DNA of 64,000 nt from Filimonas effusa (GCF_004118675.1 NZ_SDHZ01000002.1:124001-188000); one strand, 5' to 3'; shown: positions 33,796 to 43,891, counted from the first letter of the stretch. The notes: generated from the letters alone by a model not told the origin. Program-made: numbers and translations.

Positions 33796-35967
33796 TTAAC
33801 GTCCACCGCCGGGGCAGTTACGTTTCAGGAATTCGGTGAAAGTGCTTTTCAGATGTTTCGTTGTTCCTTCGCCCTCGTTGATAGAATGGGTACGGTTAGG
33901 ATAACTCATCAGCTGGAACACTTTGTCGTATTTGATCAGTTCATTTATCAGCATCTCTGCGTTCTGGTAATGCACATTGTCGTCGCCGGTGCCATGCACC
34001 AGCAGCAGCTTACCTTTAAGATTCTTTGCATAAGTAACCGGCGAGCCGTTTACAAAATCTTCACGGTTCTCCTGCGGGATCCCCATGTAACGTTCCTGGT
34101 AAATATTATCGTAGGTCAGTTGGTTTGCTACGGGTGCAATAGAGATACCGGTTTTGTAGATCTGCGGATACTGAAACAACAGGTTTAATGTAGTAGAGCC
34201 GCCGCCGCTCCAGCCCCAGACTGCAATTCTGCTGGTATCTACAAACGACCACTGTAGGATCTTTTCAGCTGCCTGCGCCTGGTCGCGGATATTGATGCGA
34301 CCTATATTACGGTAGATAGCTTTTCGCCATGCCGCACCTTTGGCAGCTGGTGTGCCGCGTCCGTCGAGACTTATCTGAATATATCCGTCTGCTGCAATAT
34401 CACCATCGTATAAGCGGGTTCCTGCACTGCCGTAGCTGTCTTTAACCGTTTGGGTTGCGGGCTCGGTGTATACATAAAACAGGACAGGATATTTCTTCGT
34501 TGAATCGAAGTGGGCAGGTTTAATCATCCAGCCATCCATGGTTACCCCTTCGGCAGTTGTTACCTGGAAGAATTCTACCGGATAACGCGGACCTGGTTTG
34601 CCCGGGCTACGCTGCTGGTTGCTGATGGTAGTATGCTTAGGCAGGCTTACCCATTCACCCATAGGAGGCGTATTTGCATTCGAAAACTGATGTTCGGCAT
34701 AAGCGCCGTTAGGCGACACTTCATAACTGTGTGTGCCCTTCTGGCTGGCAGGCGACAACAAAACATTCTCACCTGTATTTATATTCACGCGGTACAGGTA
34801 TTTCTGTGTAGCATTTTCAGGCGATGCCATATAATAGATGTTACCTGTTTTATCGTCAATAGCCTGGATGGTCATGATATCATACTTGCCTGTAGTAATG
34901 CGCTTCTCCGTTTTTCCATCCCTGCTTACCAGGTAGATGTGCCTGTAACCATCCTTCTCTGAAACCCACAGGAAATTTTTACCGCCATTCAACCATTCCC
35001 ATCCTTCCGGAATATCGCTCCAGCGGGCTTTTATATCAATCCAGGCTTTTTCGGTTTCGGTATATATTACCTGAGCTGCGCCAGTGGCGGCAGTACACAG
35101 GAATATTTTACTTTCATTTTGTTTGCGGTTCAGTTGCTGTAGTACCAGCTCTGTAGCGTTTGCAGCCCATTCCATGCGTGGGATGTAGTGCTGGCGGTTA
35201 TCGCCGGGCACGTTCATCCAGCGGGTTTGTGCGGTAGTGATATCTACTACCCCCACTTTGCATGGTGACGGCGCCTCTCCTACTTTAGGATACTCGACAG
35301 GAACAGTAAAAGAATAGATAGAGTCTGTATTGTTGATCATCAGGAAGTTCCTGATCTGACGTGCGTCAATTTGCCAGTAGGCGATCTTTTTACTATCGGG
35401 ACTCCAGCGGAAACCATCGCGGCAATCAAACTCTTCTTCATACACCCAGTCGAAAGTACCGTTGATCATACGGTCTGTACCATTCGTGGTCAATGCCTTT
35501 TCCTTGCCAGTAAGGGCATCTTCCATATAGATATTATGCTCGCTAACGTAAGCTACTTTTGAGCCATCGGGCGACAGCTTTGCAAACATCAGCGAGGCTG
35601 CAGCACGTGCTGTCCCTACTTTACGCAGTTTACCTGAAACCAGGTCGAGCAACCAGTAGTCGCCACGCGTATCCAAACGCCATACTTTCTTGCTATTGGT
35701 ATAGATCAGCAGTTTTTTACCGTCTTCTGAAAAGAAGAAATTACGCACTTTTAAAGGTGCACTGCTATCCTTAGGTGTAAGGCGGGAGGGTTCCACTATT
35801 ACTTTTCTTCCAAATGCCGGAAGCTGGTACTGGACGATAGCGCCTTCTTCTTCCTGGTAAAAACCATTGCCATCGGTTGTCCATTGATATCCTGTTGGCG
35901 GCTGGGCTTCTGAACGGGTTGCAATAAGCAGTGCGGCAATGCCGAGCAGTTTAAAAAAATGCTTCAT
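33796..35967 (-). CDS. S9 family peptidase, dipeptidyl-peptidase IV type
   Basis: The 723-residue protein has a signal peptide (about 1-21), an eight-bladed propeller domain of the DPP-IV N-terminal family (about 80-450; TFDWVYEEEFDCRDGFRWSPDS carries the Glu pair that binds the substrate N-terminus) and a C-terminal alpha/beta-hydrolase. The nucleophile is in GWSGGG (S587); the Asp is in VHGTGDDNVH and the His in NRTHSINE. It should release Xaa-Pro or Xaa-Ala dipeptides from peptides in the periplasm. All catalytic residues are present. It is a single-gene unit. Confidence 0.95.
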   Translation of the reverse strand: MKHFFKLLGIAALLIATRSEAQPPTGYQWTTDGNGFYQEEEGAIVQYQLPAFGRKVIVEPSRLTPKDSSAPLKVRNFFFSEDGKKLLIYTNSKKVWRLDTRGDYWLLDLVSGKLRKVGTARAAASLMFAKLSPDGSKVAYVSEHNIYMEDALTGKEKALTTNGTDRMINGTFDWVYEEEFDCRDGFRWSPDSKKIAYWQIDARQIRNFLMINNTDSIYSFTVPVEYPKVGEAPSPCKVGVVDITTAQTRWMNVPGDNRQHYIPRMEWAANATELVLQQLNRKQNESKIFLCTAATGAAQVIYTETEKAWIDIKARWSDIPEGWEWLNGGKNFLWVSEKDGYRHIYLVSRDGKTEKRITTGKYDIMTIQAIDDKTGNIYYMASPENATQKYLYRVNINTGENVLLSPASQKGTHSYEVSPNGAYAEHQFSNANTPPMGEWVSLPKHTTISNQQRSPGKPGPRYPVEFFQVTTAEGVTMDGWMIKPAHFDSTKKYPVLFYVYTEPATQTVKDSYGSAGTRLYDGDIAADGYIQISLDGRGTPAAKGAAWRKAIYRNIGRINIRDQAQAAEKILQWSFVDTSRIAVWGWSGGGSTTLNLLFQYPQIYKTGISIAPVANQLTYDNIYQERYMGIPQENREDFVNGSPVTYAKNLKGKLLLVHGTGDDNVHYQNAEMLINELIKYDKVFQLMSYPNRTHSINEGEGTTKHLKSTFTEFLKRNCPGGGR

Positions 35968-36022
35968 TCTGGTAGCTTCTTTTTCTTGGTTTATTGGTAT
36001 AATCTAACTTCTGTATACTTAA

Positions 36023-36050
36023 TGACCGGCAGCCTTTTAGCTGCCGGTCA
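36023..36050 (-). terminator. hairpin after pyrG
   Basis: An 11-bp perfect stem TGACCGGCAGC/GCTGCCGGTCA (36023-36033 with 36040-36050) has loop CTTTTA and lies 36 bp after the pyrG stop. T runs are weak, so termination may be partial. Confidence 0.6.
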
Positions 36051-36085
36051 CAGGCAAGATAAGTATTGCCGCTTTATATGTTATA

Positions 36086-37819
<1,734 letters not shown>

Positions 37820-37851
37820 TCAGTTTGGTGACCTGTGCTGTGAAGGTCATG

Positions 37852-37859
37852 CAAACCTA
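37852..37859 (-). promoter_or_regulatory. -7 element upstream of pyrG
   Basis: On the minus strand TAGGTTTG matches TAnnTTTG 116 bp before the pyrG ATG, leaving a leader of about 110 bases. No clear -33 TTG was found. Confidence 0.35.
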
Positions 37860-37914
37860 AATCAATTTTCTGTTTTAAAAAAATGAGGGACCTTAAAGAT
37901 GTATAAAAAGCCGG

Positions 37915-38715
37915 TTACATATCATTAACGATCTTTTTATAACTGGTCACCACCCCTTTTATCAGCGAAGAGCTGAATCCCTGGTGTTCCATTTCGTTTA
38001 AACCGGCAATGGTGCAGCCCTTGGGTGTGGTTACCTTATCGATTTCCTGTTCGGGATGGGTATGTTTTGTTAATAACAATTCGGCGGCCCCTTTTACCGT
38101 TTGGGCGGCAATAAGTGATGCCGTAGCAGCGTCGAAGCCGATTTCGATGCCTCCCTGTATATTGGCGCGGATATAGCGCATGGCGTAGGCAGTACCGCAG
38201 GCGCCCAATACCGTAGCCGCATCCATTAATTTTTCTTCTATTACAACAGTTTTTCCGAGCTGGTTGAACAGATCTTTCACGAATTGCTCCTGTTCTTTGC
38301 TGGCATTGTACTTACAGATACAGGTGATACTTTCCCTGATAGCTATTGCGGTATTGGGCATGGCGCGGAATAGAGTGAAGTCTTCCCCCACCACTTCCTG
38401 CATATCCTTGACCCAAATACCGGTGATGACACTAATGAGCGTATGTCTTTTGGCGTCGAGGTCGGGTTGCAGCTGTTCCAATATATCTTTTACCTGGAAA
38501 GGCTTGACTGCAAGGATGATCCAGTCGGCGAACTTGACAGCCTCCGCATTATTATTACTTACCAATACGCCTTTTTCTTCCAGCGGTTGCAGGGTAGAAA
38601 TATTACGTTTTGTAATGATAATATGTTTAGGCTGAATGAATCCGCTGCTGATTAATCCTTCGGCTATGGCCGTACCTAAATTACCGCCGCCAATGATGGC
38701 TATCTTTTTGCTCAT
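37915..38715 (-). CDS. proC: pyrroline-5-carboxylate reductase
   Basis: The 266-residue protein has an N-terminal NAD(P)H-binding Rossmann domain (IAIIGGGNLGTAIAEGLI, about 5-22), the conserved VKPFQVKDIL, FRAMPNTAIAIRES, and the C-terminal dimer domain with VTTPKGCTIAGLNEME. It makes the last step of proline synthesis. Two residues of the usual signature (P-G-G-T) read PKGCT here, an acceptable variant. It is transcribed away from the thioredoxin-reductase-like gene, with the second 11-bp array in the shared upstream region. Confidence 0.94.
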   Translation of the reverse strand: MSKKIAIIGGGNLGTAIAEGLISSGFIQPKHIIITKRNISTLQPLEEKGVLVSNNNAEAVKFADWIILAVKPFQVKDILEQLQPDLDAKRHTLISVITGIWVKDMQEVVGEDFTLFRAMPNTAIAIRESITCICKYNASKEQEQFVKDLFNQLGKTVVIEEKLMDAATVLGACGTAYAMRYIRANIQGGIEIGFDAATASLIAAQTVKGAAELLLTKHTHPEQEIDKVTTPKGCTIAGLNEMEHQGFSSSLIKGVVTSYKKIVNDM

Positions 38716-38740
38716 TATGCTGAATTGTTCGATGGAGGCA

Positions 38741-38748
38741 CAAAGCTA
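38741..38748 (-). promoter_or_regulatory. -7 element of proC
   Basis: On the minus strand TAGCTTTG matches TAnnTTTG 25 bp before the proC ATG. A TGG rather than TTG lies at a 20-bp spacing, so the -33 box is weak. Confidence 0.45.
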
Positions 38749-38803
38749 GGAAATATCTGCGTTTTTTACCATACCAGGTGATGTGCCGGCAGGAACTCTT
38801 TAC

Positions 38804-38858
38804 CCGATCAAGGCGGCTTATTAGCGGCTTTAGTGCGGCTTTTATCCGGCAACTTTGC
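38804..38858. repeat. 11-bp tandem repeat array B
   Basis: Units GGCTTATTAGC (38815), GGCTTTAGTGC (38826), GGCTTTTATCC (38837) and a degenerate GGCAACTTTGC (38848) lie exactly 11 bp apart, preceded by a partial unit ending CAAGGC. CGATC precedes the array, and TAGCAAATA follows at 38866-38874. It lies between the divergent proC and oxidoreductase promoters and is related in unit, spacing and left flank to the array at 25.6 kb. Confidence 0.72.
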
Positions 38859-38888
38859 AACAATGTAGCAAATAAAGATTTAAACCCC

Positions 38889-38896
38889 TAGTTTTG
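38889..38896 (+). promoter_or_regulatory. -7 element of the thioredoxin-reductase-like gene
   Basis: TAGTTTTG matches TAnnTTTG 24 bp before the ATG at 38921. No TTG lies at the expected -33 distance; array B ends about 30 bp upstream. Confidence 0.45.
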
Positions 38897-38920
38897 CAGC
38901 ATACCTAACGCAAATATTCC

Positions 38921-39850
38921 ATGACGACAACCACTGCAACCGATATACTTCATGCTTCATCCGACGTTATCATTATTGGCGGCAGCTACTCGGGGCTTTC
39001 TGCTGCCATGGCCCTGGGGCGTGCACTCAGAGATGTATTGATCATAGACAGTGGCCTGCCATGTAACAGGCAAACGCCCTACTCGCACAACTTCGTTACA
39101 CAAGACGGCAAACCTCCCCAAACGATTGCTGACGAAGCGAAGGCCCAGGTATTGCAATACCATACTGTGAGGTTGCATAACGACCTGGCTACTGCGGCTA
39201 CAAAAACGGAGGGAGGTTTCCGCGTCCAGACCCAATCCGGACAAACCTTTTCCGCAAAAAAATTATTGTTTGCAACCGGGGTTAAAGACATTATGCCTGC
39301 TATCCCAGGGTTTGCGGAAAGCTGGGGGATATCGGCCCTTCATTGCCCATATTGTCATGGTTATGAAGTAAGGCATCAAAAAACGGGAGTTATGTGCAAT
39401 GGAGAATTGGGTTTCGATTTTGCACGCTTGATAGCTAACTGGACGGGAGATCTTACGCTTTTCACCAATGGGCCTTCTACCTTGCATGCGGCGCAAACCG
39501 CCAGGCTTGCACAACTGAATATTCCCGTTATAGAAACAACGATCAGCGCGTTAAAACATACAAACGGTTATATAAAGGCGCTTGTGTTGAGCGACGGCAA
39601 TGCCATTCCATTAGATGCACTTTACGCCCGTATTGCTTTTGAACAACACTGCGCTCTTCCCGTTCAGCTTGGATGCCAGCTTACCGAACAGGGTTATTTA
39701 CAGGTAGACAATTTTCAAAGAACAACCATTCCCGGCGTTTTTGCATGCGGAGACAACTCCAGTTTTATGCGTGCCGTATCAGCCGCGGTAGCTTCCGGAA
39801 CAATGGCGGGAGCAATGATCAATAGAGAAATGGTAGACGACAGGGGTTAG
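38921..39850 (+). CDS. thioredoxin-reductase-like NAD(P)/FAD-dependent oxidoreductase
   Basis: The 309-residue protein has the thioredoxin reductase fold. The FAD site is VIIIGGSYSGLSAAMAL (about 16-32), the CxxC pair lies in HCPYCHGYE (C142, C145), and the C-terminal FAD motif is PGVFACGDN. The central NAD(P)H motif, normally GxGxxA, is replaced by VMCNGELGFDFA (about 157-168). This resembles the family of TrxR-like enzymes that act on small molecules or dithiols rather than thioredoxin. Substrate and reductant are unknown. It overlaps the unknown lipoprotein gene tail to tail by 4 bp. Confidence 0.82.
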   Translation: MTTTTATDILHASSDVIIIGGSYSGLSAAMALGRALRDVLIIDSGLPCNRQTPYSHNFVTQDGKPPQTIADEAKAQVLQYHTVRLHNDLATAATKTEGGFRVQTQSGQTFSAKKLLFATGVKDIMPAIPGFAESWGISALHCPYCHGYEVRHQKTGVMCNGELGFDFARLIANWTGDLTLFTNGPSTLHAAQTARLAQLNIPVIETTISALKHTNGYIKALVLSDGNAIPLDALYARIAFEQHCALPVQLGCQLTEQGYLQVDNFQRTTIPGVFACGDNSSFMRAVSAAVASGTMAGAMINREMVDDRG

Positions 39851-40269
39851 TTCACGGCGCCGTGAACGACGGTAAAATAAAAAAGCATGGACTTCATATC
39901 CCATACCGACGAGTCGGGGTAGAAGATCTCGAGCCCCATGAAAAAACTATCCGGCAGCCTGGGGTCTGTAACCTTTACTATACTGTTCACCATATCCTGG
40001 AGAAGGGGTTTGAGACGTTTTGTTCTGAAATAGAGTGAATCGGCCGGGAAAAGGGTTTCGTCGTAAAAGGCAAGGGATAAGGTATCACGTTTTGAGCTTA
40101 CCGTTGAGGTAATACCCTGATGAGCAAGGTAGCTATTGGCTTGAAGGAGTGTCAGGTCCTGGAATATCGGGAAGTCGATAACAGGCTGTGCAGGTTGGTT
40201 GTCTTTATAGCAACCGGTAGTAATAACAGCTGTCAATAGGCCTACCAGCAGCATTCTCAAAGGCTTCAT
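39847..40269 (-). CDS. hypothetical lipoprotein
   Basis: The 140-residue protein has a lipoprotein signal peptide (MKPLRMLLVGLLTAVITTGC, lipid Cys at 20). The rest is about 120 residues with mixed strands and helices and many aromatic residues (DSLYFRTKRL, FFMGLEIFYPDSSVWDM). I do not recognise a family. It ends 4 bp inside the convergent oxidoreductase gene and is preceded by a 381-bp gap. It is probably anchored in a membrane facing the periplasm. Confidence 0.6.
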   Translation of the reverse strand: MKPLRMLLVGLLTAVITTGCYKDNQPAQPVIDFPIFQDLTLLQANSYLAHQGITSTVSSKRDTLSLAFYDETLFPADSLYFRTKRLKPLLQDMVNSIVKVTDPRLPDSFFMGLEIFYPDSSVWDMKSMLFYFTVVHGAVN

Positions 40270-40650
40270 AGTGAGTCTCGCTTTTTTGTTAGCTCGCAGC
40301 CGCTCTCTTCACTTACAGAGAATCAACGCACAGGATCTGTGTTTTTTCATAAGGGTTATTCTCAGCAAACCAATCTTCTCCCGGCAGCTTAAATTTTTAT
40401 TAAATACGTCTGCAAATTAGAACTTTTTATGAATAATTATCATAATACTTCCGCGTTGCAACAGCGAAAGAAATCCTAATCTTTTCAGCACCGTATTTAC
40501 GCGTTAGCTATTATGCACAGATATATATATATTTCAGTATAGTCAAACATTTTATCACTCTTTCGCCCGTTGCATATCCGTTCACCCCTTTTCCATAGTA
40601 TTAAAAAAAGCTTATAGAAACAGCTTAATTAAGGGATAGCAAGCCGACAT
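40270..40650. other. 381-bp AT-rich intergenic region
   Basis: No gene or clear hairpin is visible. It contains an alternating TA run (about 40521-40533) and probably the promoter of the lipoprotein gene at 39847-40269. On its other side lies the 3' end of the broken response-regulator gene. Confidence 0.6.
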
Positions 40651-41400
40651 CTACTTATCCAGCCACTGTTTAAACAAGGGGACTTTTTCCCGGCTTACCA
40701 CTACTTCCCTGCCGGGTTCGCGTTTTAGTACCACGCGTAATTTATTCGAGGAATATTGTTGTATGCTGTTTATACTGCCAACGTGTATGATGTGCTGGCG
40801 GTTCACCCTGAAAAAATCATCGGGATCCAACTTTTCTTCAAGTTCGTCCATGGTAAGTCCCACTCTTATCTGTTCACCATCTTTTAATACCAGATGGGCT
40901 ATGGTGAAGGCATAGTAAATAAAAGTCGACATCGGCAGCCAGCACAGTTTTATAGCCATCCCTGAAAGGGATCATAAAACGGGTGCGATAGGTAGCCTGT
41001 TTATGATTCAGCAATTCCAGCAGCTGGTGCATGAGCAAGGTTGTGTTGGGCTGCATGCTGTTCGCTTTAACCTTATCGAGTGCCTGTTCTCTTTCTACAG
41101 GTTTAAGCAGGTAATCAAGACTATTTACTTTAAATGCCCGCACGGCATACTCATCGTAAGCTGTAGTGAAGATAACCGGGCAAAGCAAGTTCACTTTCTG
41201 AAAGATATCGAAGCTCAATCCATCGGCGATGCGAATGTACATCAATACCACATCCGGATGAGGATGTTGTTGAAACCAGGTTACGCTTCCTGCCACTGTA
41301 TCAAGTGTGGCTATTACATCAATATCAGCATGTATGTCGGCCAGCAATTTTTTCAAACGTGTACATTCGGTTTCTCATCTTCAATGATCACTACCCGCAT
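40651..41400 (-). pseudogene. broken LytTR-type response regulator (two frameshifts, lost phospho-acceptor Asp)
   Basis: Read from the ATG at 41400, a receiver domain starts well (MRVVIIEDEKPNVH) but hits a stop; one missing T near 41358-41366 shifts into the next frame (LKKLLADIH). The receiver then runs to about 40925, where an extra T in a T4 run (40921-40924, seen as A4 on the plus strand) shifts into the third frame. That frame encodes a good LytTR DNA-binding domain (FFRVNRQHIIHVGSI) to the stop at 40651. The phospho-acceptor site reads VVLMYIRIADG; Tyr (codon 41237-41239) replaces the Asp expected in VLMDI. It is clearly a dead gene. It lies next to a kinase fragment and a fragment of an efflux adaptor. 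Confidence 0.85.
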
Positions 41401-41410
41401 AATATCTTAT

Positions 41411-41610
41411 TTATAGATCAATCAATGGCAGTTTTACGATGAATTCACCGTCTTCTTTTTCTACAATAACAGTTTCATTAAACAGCAAAGTATATCGTTT
41501 CTGAATATTATCCAATCCGAGGCGGGTTGACGGCAGCATATGCGGTATCAGCTGAATGTTATTACGTACTACCAGTTTATCGACACCATCGTCACCTATC
41601 CTTATGCGTA
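41411..41610 (-). pseudogene. C-terminal remnant of a LytS-type histidine kinase
   Basis: About 65 residues remain, from about LCLRIRIGDDG to the stop at 41411. They include the end of the HATPase domain: a G2-type box STRLGLDNIQKRY and the terminal strand TVIVEKEDGEFIVKLPL. Nothing of the transmembrane, His-box or N-box parts is present. It lies 10 bp upstream of the broken response regulator, the usual kinase-regulator order, and its 5' end runs directly into a truncated membrane-fusion protein. Confidence 0.8.
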
Positions 41611-41891
41611 AACAAAGGCTGTCCTGCAGTAACAAACCTGCCTTCTTCTACAAAGATCTTTTCAAGATAACCACTAACCTGGGGGCGGAGATCTACGTTT
41701 TCCGTACCTTCCAACAAAGCCGCATAATCACGGATGGTTAAAGCAGTAGTTGTATCGAGCGTCATCACCGGTAATTCCGGGGTTGGCATTACAGCCAAAG
41801 CCTCATCGCTTCCGCCGCCCGAACGACAACTGCTTACTACACTCCATACAAAAACAACCAAGGATAATACGGGTATTCTATTGTTGCTCAT
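41592..41891 (-). pseudogene. N-terminal remnant of an RND efflux membrane-fusion lipoprotein
   Basis: From the ATG at 41891 about 99 residues remain: a lipoprotein signal peptide (VWSVVSSC), a short linker, and the start of the HlyD/AcrA-like lipoyl region (RDYAALLEGTENVDLRPQVSGYLEKIFVEEG and then AGQPLF). After this the reading frame runs into kinase sequence and stops. Normal proteins of this family have about 350-400 residues, so roughly three quarters is missing. An ATG at 41942 is an alternative start without a signal peptide. An internal deletion is the simplest explanation. Confidence 0.82.
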
Positions 41892-42081
41892 CCAAAATTT
41901 GCCGCCAGGCTTTATTTTACTTACGGACAGGCAAATGTGCATTAGCAGTATTCAGCTCAAATCCTAAAACCAATGAACCGGAAAAAATCGGGACTGAACC
42001 GAAATCTCCGGCCAGTTAAAAGCATGACAATGCTTGTGAGCCATTAAAATGCAGGTTTTCAATAGAAAGAAGACAAACAAC

Positions 42082-42534
42082 TTACATACGCTTTAAAGCC
42101 ATTCTCAACAAAGGATAGGCTTTGCCCTGGTCATCAAGCGCAGACCGTTCATATGGTTCAAAGCCCAGCTTATTGTAAAATGCCAGCGCTTTTTTGTTCT
42201 GCTCATTTACATCCACTTTACAGGCGCCCAGTTGTTCTATAGCAAAATGCATGAGCCATTTGCCTAACCCCAGCCCTATGCAATCAGGTGATAAAAACAA
42301 CATCTCCACTTTATCAGTTGCTACGCCAATAAATCCAACTACACTGTTGTTGTATAACAGGCAATAGACCTGCAAAGCGTAAAAATCAATTTCTTTTACA
42401 AAGGACTTAATTTCCTGCAAATCTTCTTCGAGCAGGAAATCATGCGTAGTCCGTACCGATTGCTCCCAAACACTTACCATCTGGTCTCTGAAAACCTCCT
42501 GGTAAGGCGCTATTTGAAAATCTTCGCTCTTCAT
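42082..42534 (-). CDS. GNAT family N-acetyltransferase
   Basis: The 150-residue protein has the GNAT fold: VVGFIGVATDKVEMLFLSPDCIGLGLGKWLMHFAIEQ contains the acetyl-CoA-binding region (normally Q/RxxGxG/A; here GLGLGKW), followed by NKKALAFYNKLGFEPYER, the typical motif B. It transfers acetyl from acetyl-CoA to an unknown amine. A full Shine-Dalgarno AGGAGG (42545-42540) lies 5 bp before the ATG; most genes in this window lack one. Confidence 0.86.
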   Translation of the reverse strand: MKSEDFQIAPYQEVFRDQMVSVWEQSVRTTHDFLLEEDLQEIKSFVKEIDFYALQVYCLLYNNSVVGFIGVATDKVEMLFLSPDCIGLGLGKWLMHFAIEQLGACKVDVNEQNKKALAFYNKLGFEPYERSALDDQGKAYPLLRMALKRM

Positions 42535-42576
42535 ATCTTCCTCCTATCTTTTAAATTTCATGCACCGGCTGTAAAT

Positions 42577-42618
42577 GAATGAGCCATAACCGGGGATATC
42601 CATGGTTATGGCTCATTC
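42577..42618 (-). terminator. terminator hairpin after hldD
   Basis: A perfect 15-bp stem (42577-42591 with 42604-42618) has a 12-base loop that is itself partly palindromic (GGATATCC). It lies 12 bp after the hldD stop and upstream of the acetyltransferase gene. Confidence 0.75.
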
Positions 42619-42630
42619 TATTTAAACACC

Positions 42631-43641
42631 TTAGAATATTTTACCGGCTGACAAATAATTCCTCACATAGTCATCAACCCCCTCTTCAAGAGAATAAAAT
42701 GGCTTGTGGTATCCTGCTTCCTTCAGCTTATTCATATTGGCTTCGGTAAAGTACTGGTATTTATCACGGATATCTTCAGGCATATCGATGAACTGAATAT
42801 TGGGTTCTTTATCAACGCCGGCAAACGTTGCTTTTACCAGGTCGATAAAAGAGCGCGCTGTACCTGTGCCCAGGTTATACAAGCCGGATGCGGGTTTACC
42901 GGCGGTATCAGCCTCCTGCTGTTGCATCAGCCAATACATGACCTTCACCACATCCTTTACGTAAACGAAGTCGCGCAGTTGCTCGCCATCGTTAAAGCCA
43001 TCTTTGTGGCTGCGGAACAGCTTAACCAAACCGGTATCCCTGATCTGGTTAAAGGAATGAAATATAACGCTGGCCATACGAGCTTTATGATATTCATTAG
43101 GGCCATATACATTAAAGAACTTGAGACCTGCCCAGAAGGGGGGCTGTTGAGTTTGTTGTAACGCCCATTTGTCGAATTCATTTTTGCTTATACCGTAAGG
43201 ATTCAATGGCTGGAGCTGTTTCACCACTTCATGATCATCGTTATACCCCAGTTCACCATTGCCATAGGTTGCAGCCGAAGAAGCATATACCAGTGGAATT
43301 TGCCTGGCAGTACAATATTCCCACATCTTCTGAGAATACTGCACATTTAGCTCTTCGTGTATAGCGTAATCGAATTCGGTTGTATCGGTACGTGCGCCCA
43401 GGTGAAACACAATAGAAATTTCAGGTTGTTCTTTTTCAAGCCATTCGAAAAAAGACTGACGTTCTACAGTTCTGATATATTCTTTGCCTTCCCAGTTGGC
43501 TCTTTTCTTTTCTACTCCGAAATCATCCACCAATATGAGGTTATGGTGTTCGTTTTCGTTCAGAAACTGTACCATACAACTGCCAATAAATCCTGCCGCA
43601 CCCGTAACAATAATCACCGGTGTATCATTTAAATTGCTCAT
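42631..43641 (-). CDS. hldD: ADP-L-glycero-D-manno-heptose 6-epimerase
   Basis: From the ATG at 43641 the protein has 336 residues. The NAD(P)-binding glycine motif is TGAAGFIGS at about 13-21. The short-chain dehydrogenase catalytic pair is in NPYGISKNEFDKW (Tyr and Lys), with Ser/Thr in SSAATYGNGE. The C-terminal part (GLYNLGTGTARSFIDL, MPEDIRDKYQYFTEAN) is diagnostic of HldD/RfaD. It converts ADP-D-glycero- to ADP-L-glycero-manno-heptose for the LPS core. A -7-like element TACGTTTG (43653-43646) sits only 4 bp upstream of the ATG. Confidence 0.92.
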   Translation of the reverse strand: MSNLNDTPVIIVTGAAGFIGSCMVQFLNENEHHNLILVDDFGVEKKRANWEGKEYIRTVERQSFFEWLEKEQPEISIVFHLGARTDTTEFDYAIHEELNVQYSQKMWEYCTARQIPLVYASSAATYGNGELGYNDDHEVVKQLQPLNPYGISKNEFDKWALQQTQQPPFWAGLKFFNVYGPNEYHKARMASVIFHSFNQIRDTGLVKLFRSHKDGFNDGEQLRDFVYVKDVVKVMYWLMQQQEADTAGKPASGLYNLGTGTARSFIDLVKATFAGVDKEPNIQFIDMPEDIRDKYQYFTEANMNKLKEAGYHKPFYSLEEGVDDYVRNYLSAGKIF

Positions 43642-43645
43642 GCCG

Positions 43646-43653
43646 CAAACGTA
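43646..43653 (-). promoter_or_regulatory. -7 element directly before hldD (possible leaderless mRNA)
   Basis: On the minus strand TACGTTTG fits TAnnTTTG and ends 4 bp before the ATG, so the transcript would start at or near the start codon. No -33 TTG at the usual spacing. Confidence 0.4.
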
Positions 43654-43891
43654 AGAAAAGATGGCAGATGGAAGAATGGCAGGCGGCAGAAAGTTGGGCG
43701 CCTTCATCCATTATAATTATTACTATATTTAAAATTTTTCCCCATTTTTTTAAGAAACTAACAGTCATCCGGATATTTTTTTCACCATTTTTGAACTTTA
43801 GAGGCGTTTTTTTCGCAATTTTACTATTCGAAATGGCTATTTGTTCCAGAAATATGCTTGTTTTGTCATCGCAAAAAAAAATTTAAACTCT

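Noticed and set aside
40651-41891. Possible phase-variable or programmed-frameshift regulator
   Set aside because: The Asp-to-Tyr change, the missing kinase core and the truncated adaptor fit decay better than a reversible switch.
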